The position numbers and the translations under genes are program-made. Shown in pieces: positions 1 through 7,559 of a stretch of 9,735 nt of DNA. Position 1 is the first letter of the stretch, and every line of letters begins with the position of its first letter. This DNA comes from Bacteroidota bacterium (GTDB lineage: Bacteria > Bacteroidota > Bacteroidia > UKL13-3), in contig CANHJJ010000054.1 in NCBI GenBank assembly GCA_947460565.1, positions 1 through 9,735 on the forward strand, given 5' to 3'. The notes under the pieces were generated by a model. The model saw only the letters and a list, made by a program, of their open reading frames with translations, made no database searches and had not been told where the DNA came from.

Positions 1-1050
1 AAGAGTGGAGATACTGGTATGGAAGAAATATTGGCTATGCAAAAGAAGGAAGCAACCAACGAATGGTGTAAATGGGTAGCTAAAAATTTTGTTAACTTCT
101 TGAAGAAACCAAGTGATCAGACACCATTGATGAGTCACACTGTGCTAAATAAAAAATTAAGTACATACCTCAAAGATGATAAACCTACCTTTATTATCAT
201 GATTGATAATTTTAGGTATGATCAATGGAAAATGGTGCAGCAGCCACTTAGTGAATATTTCAATTTGGTGAGTGACGAAGCTTATATGACCATTTTACCT
301 ACTACTACGCATTATGCGCGTAATAGTTTTTTTGCAGGGATGTTGCCTAGCGAGATAGAAAAAATATATCCTAATTTATGGGTGAATGAAGAGGACGAAG
401 AGGGTAAAAATATACATGAAGAAGATTTGTTAGGTCGCAATTTGCAGCGCCTAGGCTTCAATGGTAAGTTTTCTTATAATAAAATCACCAACCTAAATGC
501 AGGCAAAGACTTGGTTGACAAAATTCCCAATTTGTTCAGCAATAAACTAAATGCAATCGTTTACAATTTTGTAGATATGCTTAGCCACGCAAGAACTGAA
601 ATGAATGTGATGAAAGAGTTGGCAGAAGATGAGGCAGCATATAGAAGTATAACAGCTTCTTGGTTTGATCATTCTCCTTTGTTTGATGCCATTAAGCGTA
701 TTGCCTCAAAAGATGCTCGTATCATAATTACCACCGATCATGGCTCAATCAGGGTGAAAAATGCGGTTAAAATTGTTGGTGACAGAAGCACTAGCACCAA
801 CCTAAGATATAAACAAGGACGTAACCTTAGCTATAAAGAATCAGATTTGTTTAGTATTAAAAATCCATCAGATGCTTTTCTACCAAAACAAAATGTAAGC
901 ACTAGCTATGTTTTTGCCATGGGAGATGATTTTATGGCCTACCCCAATAACTATAATTACCATGTAAATATGTACACAAATTCATTCCAACATGGTGGAA
1001 TTAGTATGGAAGAGATGATTGTTCCTTTTATTGTAATGGAGACCAAATAG
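1..1050 (+). CDS. porX: PorX-like response regulator/PglZ phosphodiesterase, C-terminal part (5' truncated)
   Basis: The frame is open from base 1 (K-S-G-D-T-G before the first Met at 19), so the gene begins outside the window; 349 residues remain. PorX proteins are about 520 residues, an N-terminal receiver domain, a helical linker and a PglZ domain, so roughly 170 residues including the receiver are missing. What is visible is the end of the helical linker (to about base 180) and the alkaline-phosphatase-fold PglZ domain. Metal-ligand candidates are in place: Asp in MIDNFRYD (205), the Thr cluster of LPTTTHYARNS (295-327, nucleophile region), Asp and His in NFVDMLSH (574, 586), Asp-His in TTDHGS (736-741) and His in QHGG (991). 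In studied members PorX is the cytoplasmic response regulator of the PorXY system, acts on oligonucleotides and controls type IX secretion genes. The symbol is by family resemblance; the receiver phosphorylation site cannot be checked here. Confidence 0.88.
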   Translation, partial: KSGDTGMEEILAMQKKEATNEWCKWVAKNFVNFLKKPSDQTPLMSHTVLNKKLSTYLKDDKPTFIIMIDNFRYDQWKMVQQPLSEYFNLVSDEAYMTILPTTTHYARNSFFAGMLPSEIEKIYPNLWVNEEDEEGKNIHEEDLLGRNLQRLGFNGKFSYNKITNLNAGKDLVDKIPNLFSNKLNAIVYNFVDMLSHARTEMNVMKELAEDEAAYRSITASWFDHSPLFDAIKRIASKDARIIITTDHGSIRVKNAVKIVGDRSTSTNLRYKQGRNLSYKESDLFSIKNPSDAFLPKQNVSTSYVFAMGDDFMAYPNNYNYHVNMYTNSFQHGGISMEEMIVPFIVMETK

Positions 1051-1090
1051 AAGAGAATCTTTATTGACTTGTGGCTTGGCTCACAAAATG

Positions 1091-1135
1091 TATTTCACAT
1101 CATTACATAAAACAAGTTTTGTCAGATGTGAAATA
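1091..1135. repeat. perfect 11-bp inverted repeat between porX and the permease gene
   Basis: TATTTCACATC (1091-1101) is exactly complementary to GATGTGAAATA (1125-1135), with a 23-nt loop. The loop holds a smaller nested palindrome, AAAAC-AA-GTTTT (1109-1120). Outside the main stem, CAAAAT (1084-1089) can also pair with ATTTTG (1141-1146) across a small asymmetric bulge. No clean T-tract follows the right arm, so it is not a textbook terminator. It could be a weak terminator for porX, or an operator for the downstream permease because a possible promoter lies over it. The pairing is directly seen; the role is inference. Confidence 0.6.
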
Positions 1136-1146
1136 ATCTTATTTTG
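1118..1146 (+). promoter_or_regulatory. possible Bacteroidota sigma-type promoter for the permease gene
   Basis: TTTG at 1118-1121 is followed after 17 nt by TTATTTTG at 1139-1146, one base off the Bacteroidota -7 element TAnnTTTG. The usual spacing is close to 19 nt. Transcription would start near 1153 and leave a leader of about 20 nt before the ATG at 1172. The -33 element lies in the loop of the inverted repeat and the -7 element just beyond its right arm. In such AT-rich DNA one mismatch is weak support. Confidence 0.35.
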
Positions 1147-1171
1147 CGACTAACAAATTATTAATATAGTT

Positions 1172-2632
1172 ATGAGTATTTGGCGAAAAAAACCAATTAG
1201 TGCCTTTGAGGCAGAAATGAAAAAGGGCGGTTTAAACCGTGTTTTGACTCGATGGGGATTAACTTCTTTGGGCATAGGAGCAATTATAGGTGGTGGAATT
1301 TTTACTTTAACAGGTATTGCAGCGCATGATTTTGCTGGGCCAGCGTTGGCCATCTCTTTTGTTATAGCCGGTGTTGGATGTATGTTTGCCTCCTTATGCT
1401 ATGCTGAGTTTGCCTCAGTGCTTCCTGTTGAAGGCAGTGCCTATAGTTATGCTTATGGTACAGTTGGAGAGTTGTTTGCCTGGTTTATAGGTTGGAATTT
1501 GATATTAGAATACATGATGGGCGCTACTACAGTGGCCGTTGCATGGAGCGGTTATTTCGAAAAATTACTACATCTTTTTAATATTCATTTGCCTATTTGG
1601 ATAATGAATGATCCTATCACCGCAGCTAGCAAGGCTGCCCAGCTCGGAATAGATGCACCATCATTCTCATTTAATTTACCTGCCATTATTATCACATGGA
1701 TTGTTACATCCATTTTGGTAAAAGGTATTAAAGAAGCTGCAAGTACTAATAATATCATTGTAATAATAAAGGTTGCAGTAGTGTTATTTGTAATTATTGC
1801 GGGAGCCTTTTATGTTAATGTTCAAAATTGGCATCCTTTTATACCAACTGAAGTTGAAACCATAAAAGATGGAATTGTGACCAAATCTTTTGGTTGGGAT
1901 GGTGTCGTTACTGCTGCTACTATTGTGTTTTTTGCCTATATAGGTTTCGATGCTGTTTCTACTCAAGCTGGTGAGGCTATTAACCCTAAAAAAGACGTTC
2001 CATTCGCTATTATTACATCATTAATTATTTGTACCATCCTTTATATCTTAGTATCATTGGTTTTAACCGGAATGGTTCCTTTTTCTCAATTAGATGTTAA
2101 AGCTCCGGTTGCATCAGCGTTTGAGGGAGTGGGTGTAACCTGGGCTGTATTTTTAATTGTAATAGCTGCTACAGCTGGATTAACCTCTGTGATGTTAGTT
2201 ATGATGTTAGGTCAAACCAGAATATTTTTAGGAATGGCTAAAGATGGCTTGTTACCTAAAAGTATGTTTGGCACTTTACATCCAACATTTAAAACTCCAT
2301 ATAAATCAACAATTTTAGTTGGTCTAATCATTTCAGTTGTAGCTGCATTTACACCCATAAATAAAATTTCAGAAATGTGTAGCATGGGAACTTTATTGGC
2401 ATTTGCTATGGTTTGTTTAGCTGTTATGATACTGCGCTACAAGGAACCTCAATTAGAAAGGCCATATAAAACACCTTTATTACCTGTTGTTGGCGTTCTT
2501 GGAATTGGATTTAATGTTTTTTTGATGAGTAAAGTTCGTCATGAAACATGGGTGGCCTTCCTTGTTTGGGGTACACTGGGGATTTTAGTTTATTTCCTTT
2601 ACAGCAGAAAAAATAGTAATCTTCATAAATAG
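1172..2632 (+). CDS. APC-superfamily amino-acid permease, CAT/YfnA type
   Basis: A 486-residue inner-membrane transporter expected to have 12 or more membrane helices, which would take up an amino acid, probably with protons. The first helix carries the substrate-binding glycine-rich loop GIGAIIGGGIF (residues 34-44). It is followed by the family signature around LPVEGSAYSYAYGTVGEL (84-101) and GWNLILEYMMG (107-117). FAYIGFDAVS (254-263), then an acidic residue and NPKKDVP, matches helix 6 and the following loop of the cationic amino-acid transporter branch. The length is normal for bacterial members. The ATG at 1172 precedes a basic cytoplasmic N-terminus (WRKKP); no Shine-Dalgarno sequence is visible, as usual in this phylum. 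The branch contains carriers for cationic amino acids and for alanine, so the substrate cannot be fixed. It stands alone between porX (121 nt upstream) and a terminator, and converges on the susD-like gene. Confidence 0.92.
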   Translation: MSIWRKKPISAFEAEMKKGGLNRVLTRWGLTSLGIGAIIGGGIFTLTGIAAHDFAGPALAISFVIAGVGCMFASLCYAEFASVLPVEGSAYSYAYGTVGELFAWFIGWNLILEYMMGATTVAVAWSGYFEKLLHLFNIHLPIWIMNDPITAASKAAQLGIDAPSFSFNLPAIIITWIVTSILVKGIKEAASTNNIIVIIKVAVVLFVIIAGAFYVNVQNWHPFIPTEVETIKDGIVTKSFGWDGVVTAATIVFFAYIGFDAVSTQAGEAINPKKDVPFAIITSLIICTILYILVSLVLTGMVPFSQLDVKAPVASAFEGVGVTWAVFLIVIAATAGLTSVMLVMMLGQTRIFLGMAKDGLLPKSMFGTLHPTFKTPYKSTILVGLIISVVAAFTPINKISEMCSMGTLLAFAMVCLAVMILRYKEPQLERPYKTPLLPVVGVLGIGFNVFLMSKVRHETWVAFLVWGTLGILVYFLYSRKNSNLHK

Positions 2633-2650
2633 ATTATATTAGATGCACAT

Positions 2651-2684
2651 AAAAAAAGCTGACGATTTTTCGTCAGCTTTTTTT
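2651..2684. terminator. bidirectional intrinsic terminator between convergent genes
   Basis: A7-GCTGACG (2651-2664), a 6-nt loop ATTTTT, then CGTCAGC-T7 (2671-2684) form a perfect 14-bp stem. The 7-bp GC-containing core is flanked by seven A on one side and seven T on the other, so it reads as a factor-independent terminator on both strands. It begins 18 nt after the permease stop and lies 18 nt beyond the stop codon of the susD-like gene, so one structure can end both transcripts. Confidence 0.93.
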
Positions 2685-2702
2685 ATGGAATTAGCTTAAA
2701 GA

Positions 2703-4115
2703 CTATTCATCCCACCAAACTGGTTTCATGATATCTTGAACAACAGTAGCATTGCTATTATATATTCTTTCATCAAGAGGAGTAGGGAGTCTTCTTGGTA
2801 TTCCGGTTGCAGCAGGATTTCTCATTGATACATCTATTGGTGTTAATACGGGAAGTCCAGTTCTTCTCCAATCGTTGTAGGCTTCAATCTGTGTAAAACT
2901 TGATATATACTTTTGAGTCATAATCATGGTGTCATTAATACTAGATGATGTGGCACTAGCATAATTAGTTACATAGTCGGTAGGGGTAGGGGCAGCAGTT
3001 ACCAAAGTAATATGTGCTTTTACAGCATCATTATAGGCAGTCGCGGCTCCAGCTTTATCTCCAGTTTTAAGTTTACATTCAGCCTCAATAAATTTTGCTT
3101 CAACGAAAGTAGCCATAGGCAATGGTGAATTATCTGAAGCGAAATAAGCTCCTGCATCACTTGCATCTGTATTTTCTGAACCAGGAGTTGAACCAGTTAT
3201 GCTATCATTCACATCTCTACCACAATAAAAATCTAAACGTGGGTCTTTATAGTTGCGCATGATATCAACCAAATTTGCACCCATCTTGATATAGCCATTG
3301 CGACTCACTTGAACAAAATTGTACCATTGGTTATACTCTTGTGCATTTTTACCAAATAAAGCATTTAAATCATTGACAGAACTTGTTAAGCCAGCCGCAA
3401 ATGCATTTTGCAGGTGTGTTAGGGCAGTTGCATAAGCACTCGCATTTCGTTTGCTTAGATGCAGCGTGTTTCTAGCCTTTAATAAATGAGCTATTGCAGT
3501 CCATTTTTTTACATCTCCACCAAACAAGATATCAGAAGTGCCAGGCAAGGTGATATTGCTGCTTTCTGATTTTGCTAAATCAAGAATAGCATTGTCAAGC
3601 ATGATTTGAATAGCATCATACATATCTTTTTGACTATCAAACGATGGGTTGAAATCAGCAGTGTTATTGCTTGCTCCTTTTAGTGCTTTGCTGTAAGGAA
3701 CATCTCCCCATAAATCTGTGGTAACACCAATTGTCATTGCCATTAGGATATTTGCAATTCCTCTAAAATGTGGGTTTGCATCACCCGCTTGTTTGCGCAA
3801 TGCGTCAATATTTACCATACACGAAGAATACAAAGTGTACCAATCATTAAGGTTATCTTGCTCGTTTAAGTTATACCTTTCAGGCCCTAGCATTATGTCT
3901 AATGTGCCTGAGCTGTGTTGAATTAGTATTGATGATGTTCTGGATAACTGTCCGGTATAAGAACTCATAACTGCAATCTCACTCGTTACTAGAAGAGATG
4001 CATTGGTAGCAGTGAGAGGTTGATTTGGACTTAAATCTTCTCCTTCTACAAATTTTTTACATGCATTTGTAATTAATAGGCATGCAACTGAAATGATGAT
4101 TATATATTTTTTCAT
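2703..4115 (-). CDS. SusD/RagB-family outer-membrane lipoprotein (SusD-like_2 type)
   Basis: A 470-residue surface lipoprotein expected to form the substrate-binding lid over the SusC-like channel encoded just upstream. The N-terminus MKKYIIIISVACLLITNAC is a lipoprotein signal peptide with the acylated Cys at residue 19; the lipobox (T-N-A-C) is loose, which is common in Bacteroidota. The mature part has the all-helical, TPR-containing SusD fold: TTDLWGDVPYSKAL marks the N-terminal half, and FVEAKFIEAECKLKTGD is the usual TPR helix pair. NDWRRTGLPVL (from residue 414), IPRRLPTP (439-446) and a terminal WWDE are typical of the SusD-like_2 subgroup. At 470 residues it is somewhat shorter than many SusD proteins but looks complete at both ends. 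It is the second gene of a two-gene operon. The bound substrate is unknown: family members bind glycans or, as RagB, peptides, and nothing in the sequence separates the two. Confidence 0.92.
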   Translation of the reverse strand: MKKYIIIISVACLLITNACKKFVEGEDLSPNQPLTATNASLLVTSEIAVMSSYTGQLSRTSSILIQHSSGTLDIMLGPERYNLNEQDNLNDWYTLYSSCMVNIDALRKQAGDANPHFRGIANILMAMTIGVTTDLWGDVPYSKALKGASNNTADFNPSFDSQKDMYDAIQIMLDNAILDLAKSESSNITLPGTSDILFGGDVKKWTAIAHLLKARNTLHLSKRNASAYATALTHLQNAFAAGLTSSVNDLNALFGKNAQEYNQWYNFVQVSRNGYIKMGANLVDIMRNYKDPRLDFYCGRDVNDSITGSTPGSENTDASDAGAYFASDNSPLPMATFVEAKFIEAECKLKTGDKAGAATAYNDAVKAHITLVTAAPTPTDYVTNYASATSSSINDTMIMTQKYISSFTQIEAYNDWRRTGLPVLTPIDVSMRNPAATGIPRRLPTPLDERIYNSNATVVQDIMKPVWWDE

Positions 4116-4138
4116 TATGTTAATTTTTGTGCGATTAA

Positions 4139-7100
4139 TTAAAATACCAATTTAGCTGAGAATATAAACGAGCGTGTTCCTGGATTATTGAAATAATCAA
4201 AACCTCCAATGCTCGAACCTGCGCCTGTTAAACTTGTTTCCGGATCAACACCAGTGTATTTAGTCCATAATGCTAGGTTACGTGCAGTGCAATTTAACTG
4301 CAATTGTTGAATGAAATTGGCTTTTTTAAACTTGTCAAAAGTATAAGTAAATCCAACTTCTCTTAATCTTAGCCAGCTTCCATCTTGGATGGCGTTTTCT
4401 GCAGCTGCGCTTGGATTATCACCTTTTGCAAAATTGAAATAATCATTGGCCGAAATAGATGTTGAATTAACCTTTCCATCGCTTTGACGAATGCCTTCAA
4501 CCAAATAAGTTCTATTTCTATCTGCACTTTCGTCAGTTACTCCAAATCTGTTTAACCTTGCCCAAGTACCATTCCAAATATCACCACCTTTTCTAACATC
4601 AAACAAGAATGTGAAATTAAATTTTTTATATGTAAAAGTATTACGTAAACCTCCGAACCAATCTGGATAAGGATTACCAATAATGCCACTTGAAGCATCT
4701 TTAATAGGTAACCCATTGTCATCAATTAATATTTTGTTATCGGAATTTCTCAACCACCTAGTACCGTAAAGCAATCCATATGGTTTTCCAACAACAGCAT
4801 AAGCTCCAATATCTGTGAAGCCTTCCTCTATGCTGAGCGGCTTATCTCCACCAAATATTTTGGTAACTTCATTTCTTAAGATACTCATATTGAATGAAGC
4901 TTGCCATTCGAAATCTTTTTTCCGAATAGGAGTGATAGAGAATAATATTTCATGACCCCAATTTTTCATTTCACCTGTGTTATTGGTGAAAGATCTAAAT
5001 CCACTGCTTGGCGCGATTGGCATATCAACAATGATATCACTAGTGATTTGATAGAAAAAGGTATAATCAAAATTCAACCTTCCATCAAAAAATCGAAGGT
5101 CTGCCCCGAATTCTGAACTTGTTGTAATTTCAGGTTTAATATTTCCATTTCCTAGAGCACTGTTATAACCATAACCATTCACTCCTAAATAAGGGAAACC
5201 CAGGCCTCCAGTAAATCCATCGGCCAAAATTGGTTTGCCTAAATATGTTCTTGAAGAATAAGTTCCAGGACTCACGCCCGCTTGTGCCACAGCTACTCTA
5301 AGTTTACCAAAAGAGAATTGTTTTAAAGGCTTCCAAATTTCTGAAAATACAAATGATAAACTACTAGAAGGGAAGAAGAAGCTATTACCTGCATTGCCAA
5401 ATGTGCTGCTCCATTCGTTTCTACCTGCTATATTTAAAAATAAGTAGTTTTTGTAGCTCGCATTTGCATCAAACATAAAGGCACCTGTTTTTACAGTTGA
5501 ATGCGCTTCGCTAGCATAATAATTGGTTGCATTACCTAAATTATAAAAATTAGGAATAGCTAGGTCTCTACCTCGCATAAAAGCGTCTTGTTTGTAGCGG
5601 TAATTTAGATTGTTTCCTACCATAAGTGATGTTTTAATGTTTTGATTTATTTCTTTTTTAAATGTAACCAATAAATCACTATAGTATTCTGTATATCTTA
5701 ATATGTTTTCATCTATTTCTCCGTTTGGCGCATTATCTGTACCACGGCTTCCAATACTAAATATTTGCTTACGTTGGTCAGTGTAAAAATCTGTACCCAT
5801 TCTATATGTAACATCCAACCAATCTGCAGCATCGTAATTTACATATACGTTTCCATTAACTCGATTAACATCATCCACAAAAGGATTTTCGTTTACTGTC
5901 CAAAATGGATTATCGTAAGCACCCCAAAACTGACGTTGGCTTCCATCAGTATTTTTATAACCATTACCAAATCCATCGCTTCCATTGTTAAAACTATTTG
6001 GAGTTCTCAATAATCCTAACATTACACCCGATAGGTTACTGCCGTTTTGAGATCTAATTCCACCTGAATTAATATAATTAATAGTCCCGCCTGTTTTTAC
6101 TTTTTTGCTTAGTTGATTATCTACACTCAACCTCAAACTTGTACGATTGAAATTGGTATTTGGAACTACCCCGTTTTGAGTTAGTCGCCCGATACTAAAA
6201 CGATACGAGGTTTTATCAGTATGATGCGCAATTGAGATATTATTATTAAATGAATAAGCAGTTTTGAAAAACTCATCAGCATTGTTAATCGGTTTACTAA
6301 CTCCTGGCAATAATCCCGCATCAATAAGTTTTTGTGTTTCTTCACCCCAACTTTGAGGTGTTGATGTTGAGAAAGAACCTTCTGCAACTGGATTTCCTAA
6401 TATATCTGTATTTCCTCCACCACTTCCTTGAGAATATTTCAGTTGGCGATTGGGCAATTTGTTTACCTCAGAAACTTCAACTGAAGAACCTAAAGTTACT
6501 TCCCAAGCTTTACCACCACCTATTTTTGCTCTTTTTGTTGTGATGATGATGGCACCATTGGCACCTCTAACACCATACAAAGCAGCAGCAGCAGGTCCTT
6601 TAAGTATGTTTACACTTTCAATATCATCTGGATTAATATCAATAGCACGGTTACTATTGTTAACCCCTTGTAAATTTGAGTTATATGCCGCATCGCCCGG
6701 ACTAGATTGGTCGGTGCTGTTGTCTATAGGTACACCATCCACAACAAATAGTGGTTGATTATCACCACTGAAACTTCTATTACCTCTTAAAAGAATTTTA
6801 GAGGATGCACCAGGTGTTCCTCCTGAAGAAGTAACCAAAACACCAGCTGCTTTGCCACTAATTGAATTTACAATATTTTGTTCCCCAGATCCCTTTAATT
6901 CTGCCCCATCGATCTTTTGTGAGCTAAAGCCCAATGCCCTTTTTTCTTTTTGAATACCAACGGCTGTAATCACCATTTCCTCCAATTTAAGGTTGTCTTT
7001 CTTTAAGACTACTATGACATCACTTAAACCAGAAATGTTAACCTCCTGACTTACCATACCTAAATGTTTAACAATTAAAGTGGTGGCTTCATTTGGAACT

Positions 7101-7285
7101 TGTAACAGAAACCTTCCATCTACATTGGTTGAGGTTCCAATTTTTGTTCCTTTCACTTGAATTAGAGCGCCAATGATTGCCTCTTTTTCATCAGATACAA
7201 TGCCTGTTAGTGACCGGTTCTGTGCCCATGCAACATGGCAAAATATGCCAAGGTAGACAATAAATTTGAGTAGATTTTTTTTCAT
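4139..7285 (-). CDS. SusC/RagA-family TonB-dependent outer-membrane transporter
   Basis: A 1048-residue outer-membrane channel that imports a substrate captured by its SusD-like partner, powered by TonB-ExbBD. The signal peptide ends at AWA-Q (residue 21/22). Next comes a carboxypeptidase-regulatory-like beta-sandwich (about 25-98), then a probable TonB-box region LEEMVITAVG (101-110). The plug domain (about 115-255) carries the hallmark RGNRSFSGDNQPLFVVDG (167-184) and GPAAAALYGVRGANGAI (230-246). The rest is the 22-strand barrel, ending in a beta-signal with terminal Phe (SAKLVF). There is no N-terminal STN domain, so signalling to a FecR-type anti-sigma factor is not expected, and no sigma/FecR pair is nearby. 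The ATG at 7285 gives a Lys-rich signal-peptide start. The susD-like gene follows after 23 nt. The length is normal and no frameshift is seen. Substrate class is not readable from sequence. Confidence 0.95.
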   Translation of the reverse strand: MKKNLLKFIVYLGIFCHVAWAQNRSLTGIVSDEKEAIIGALIQVKGTKIGTSTNVDGRFLLQVPNEATTLIVKHLGMVSQEVNISGLSDVIVVLKKDNLKLEEMVITAVGIQKEKRALGFSSQKIDGAELKGSGEQNIVNSISGKAAGVLVTSSGGTPGASSKILLRGNRSFSGDNQPLFVVDGVPIDNSTDQSSPGDAAYNSNLQGVNNSNRAIDINPDDIESVNILKGPAAAALYGVRGANGAIIITTKRAKIGGGKAWEVTLGSSVEVSEVNKLPNRQLKYSQGSGGGNTDILGNPVAEGSFSTSTPQSWGEETQKLIDAGLLPGVSKPINNADEFFKTAYSFNNNISIAHHTDKTSYRFSIGRLTQNGVVPNTNFNRTSLRLSVDNQLSKKVKTGGTINYINSGGIRSQNGSNLSGVMLGLLRTPNSFNNGSDGFGNGYKNTDGSQRQFWGAYDNPFWTVNENPFVDDVNRVNGNVYVNYDAADWLDVTYRMGTDFYTDQRKQIFSIGSRGTDNAPNGEIDENILRYTEYYSDLLVTFKKEINQNIKTSLMVGNNLNYRYKQDAFMRGRDLAIPNFYNLGNATNYYASEAHSTVKTGAFMFDANASYKNYLFLNIAGRNEWSSTFGNAGNSFFFPSSSLSFVFSEIWKPLKQFSFGKLRVAVAQAGVSPGTYSSRTYLGKPILADGFTGGLGFPYLGVNGYGYNSALGNGNIKPEITTSSEFGADLRFFDGRLNFDYTFFYQITSDIIVDMPIAPSSGFRSFTNNTGEMKNWGHEILFSITPIRKKDFEWQASFNMSILRNEVTKIFGGDKPLSIEEGFTDIGAYAVVGKPYGLLYGTRWLRNSDNKILIDDNGLPIKDASSGIIGNPYPDWFGGLRNTFTYKKFNFTFLFDVRKGGDIWNGTWARLNRFGVTDESADRNRTYLVEGIRQSDGKVNSTSISANDYFNFAKGDNPSAAAENAIQDGSWLRLREVGFTYTFDKFKKANFIQQLQLNCTARNLALWTKYTGVDPETSLTGAGSSIGGFDYFNNPGTRSFIFSAKLVF

Positions 7286-7559
7286 AAATTTATTAAATTA
7301 GTTAATGCTATTTACATTCTTTTTAATAAAACCAAACGAAAATTTAATCTACATTGCCGTTTAATAGCTATTCTTACCGCTTAAAATGCGGATTTTGGGG
7401 GTGTTTTTCATGTTGAAAACTATATTCTTACAGCATTATACAAAATATTTTTACTCCAACAATTCATTAGGCAATTTTCATAATAATAATTTTCTTTCAG
7501 ATTCAAAAAATCAATTTACTTTCGCATATCAAAACAATAAGCTTATCAATCTTACAATT
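7286..7559. other. divergent AT-rich intergenic region (susC-like / P5C dehydrogenase)
   Basis: This 274-nt gap must hold the promoters of the minus-strand susCD operon and the plus-strand dehydrogenase. For susC, the only candidate I see is weak: on the minus strand, TTTG (CAAA at 7333-7336) and TAAATAGC (GCTATTTA at 7307-7314) 18 nt apart, matching only three of the six fixed -7 bases. A small hairpin CCGC-7nt-GCGG lies at 7377-7391. The plus-strand frame is open back to an ATG at 7386, but the 58 extra residues are Asn/Phe-rich and unlike the family's N-terminus, so I treat this as untranslated leader. Confidence 0.6.
7495..7524 (+). promoter_or_regulatory. possible Bacteroidota promoter for the P5C dehydrogenase gene
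   Basis: TACTTTCG at 7517-7524 differs at one base from the TAnnTTTG -7 element. TTTC at 7495-7498, one base off the -33 TTTG, lies 18 nt upstream. A start near 7530 would give a leader of about 30 nt to the ATG at 7560, which also argues against translation from the ATG at 7386. Motif match only. Confidence 0.4.

Noticed and set aside
1150..1353. Open reverse-strand frame of 67 codons over the start of the permease gene
   Set aside because: It lies antisense to a clearly conserved membrane protein and its Pro/Lys-rich translation resembles no family; it is a shadow of the real frame.
4116..4138. Looked for a regulatory hairpin or attenuator between susC and susD
   Set aside because: The 23-nt gap is AT-rich with no stem and no T-tract; it looks like a simple operon junction.
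6450..6758. Open plus-strand frame of 102 codons inside the susC-like gene
   Set aside because: It is antisense to the highly conserved plug domain and has no independent start signal or recognisable product.
7307..7336. Possible minus-strand promoter for the susC-like gene (TTTG, 18 nt, TAAATAGC)
   Set aside because: The -7 element matches only three of six fixed bases; in DNA this AT-rich that is no better than chance, so it is mentioned only in the intergenic entry.
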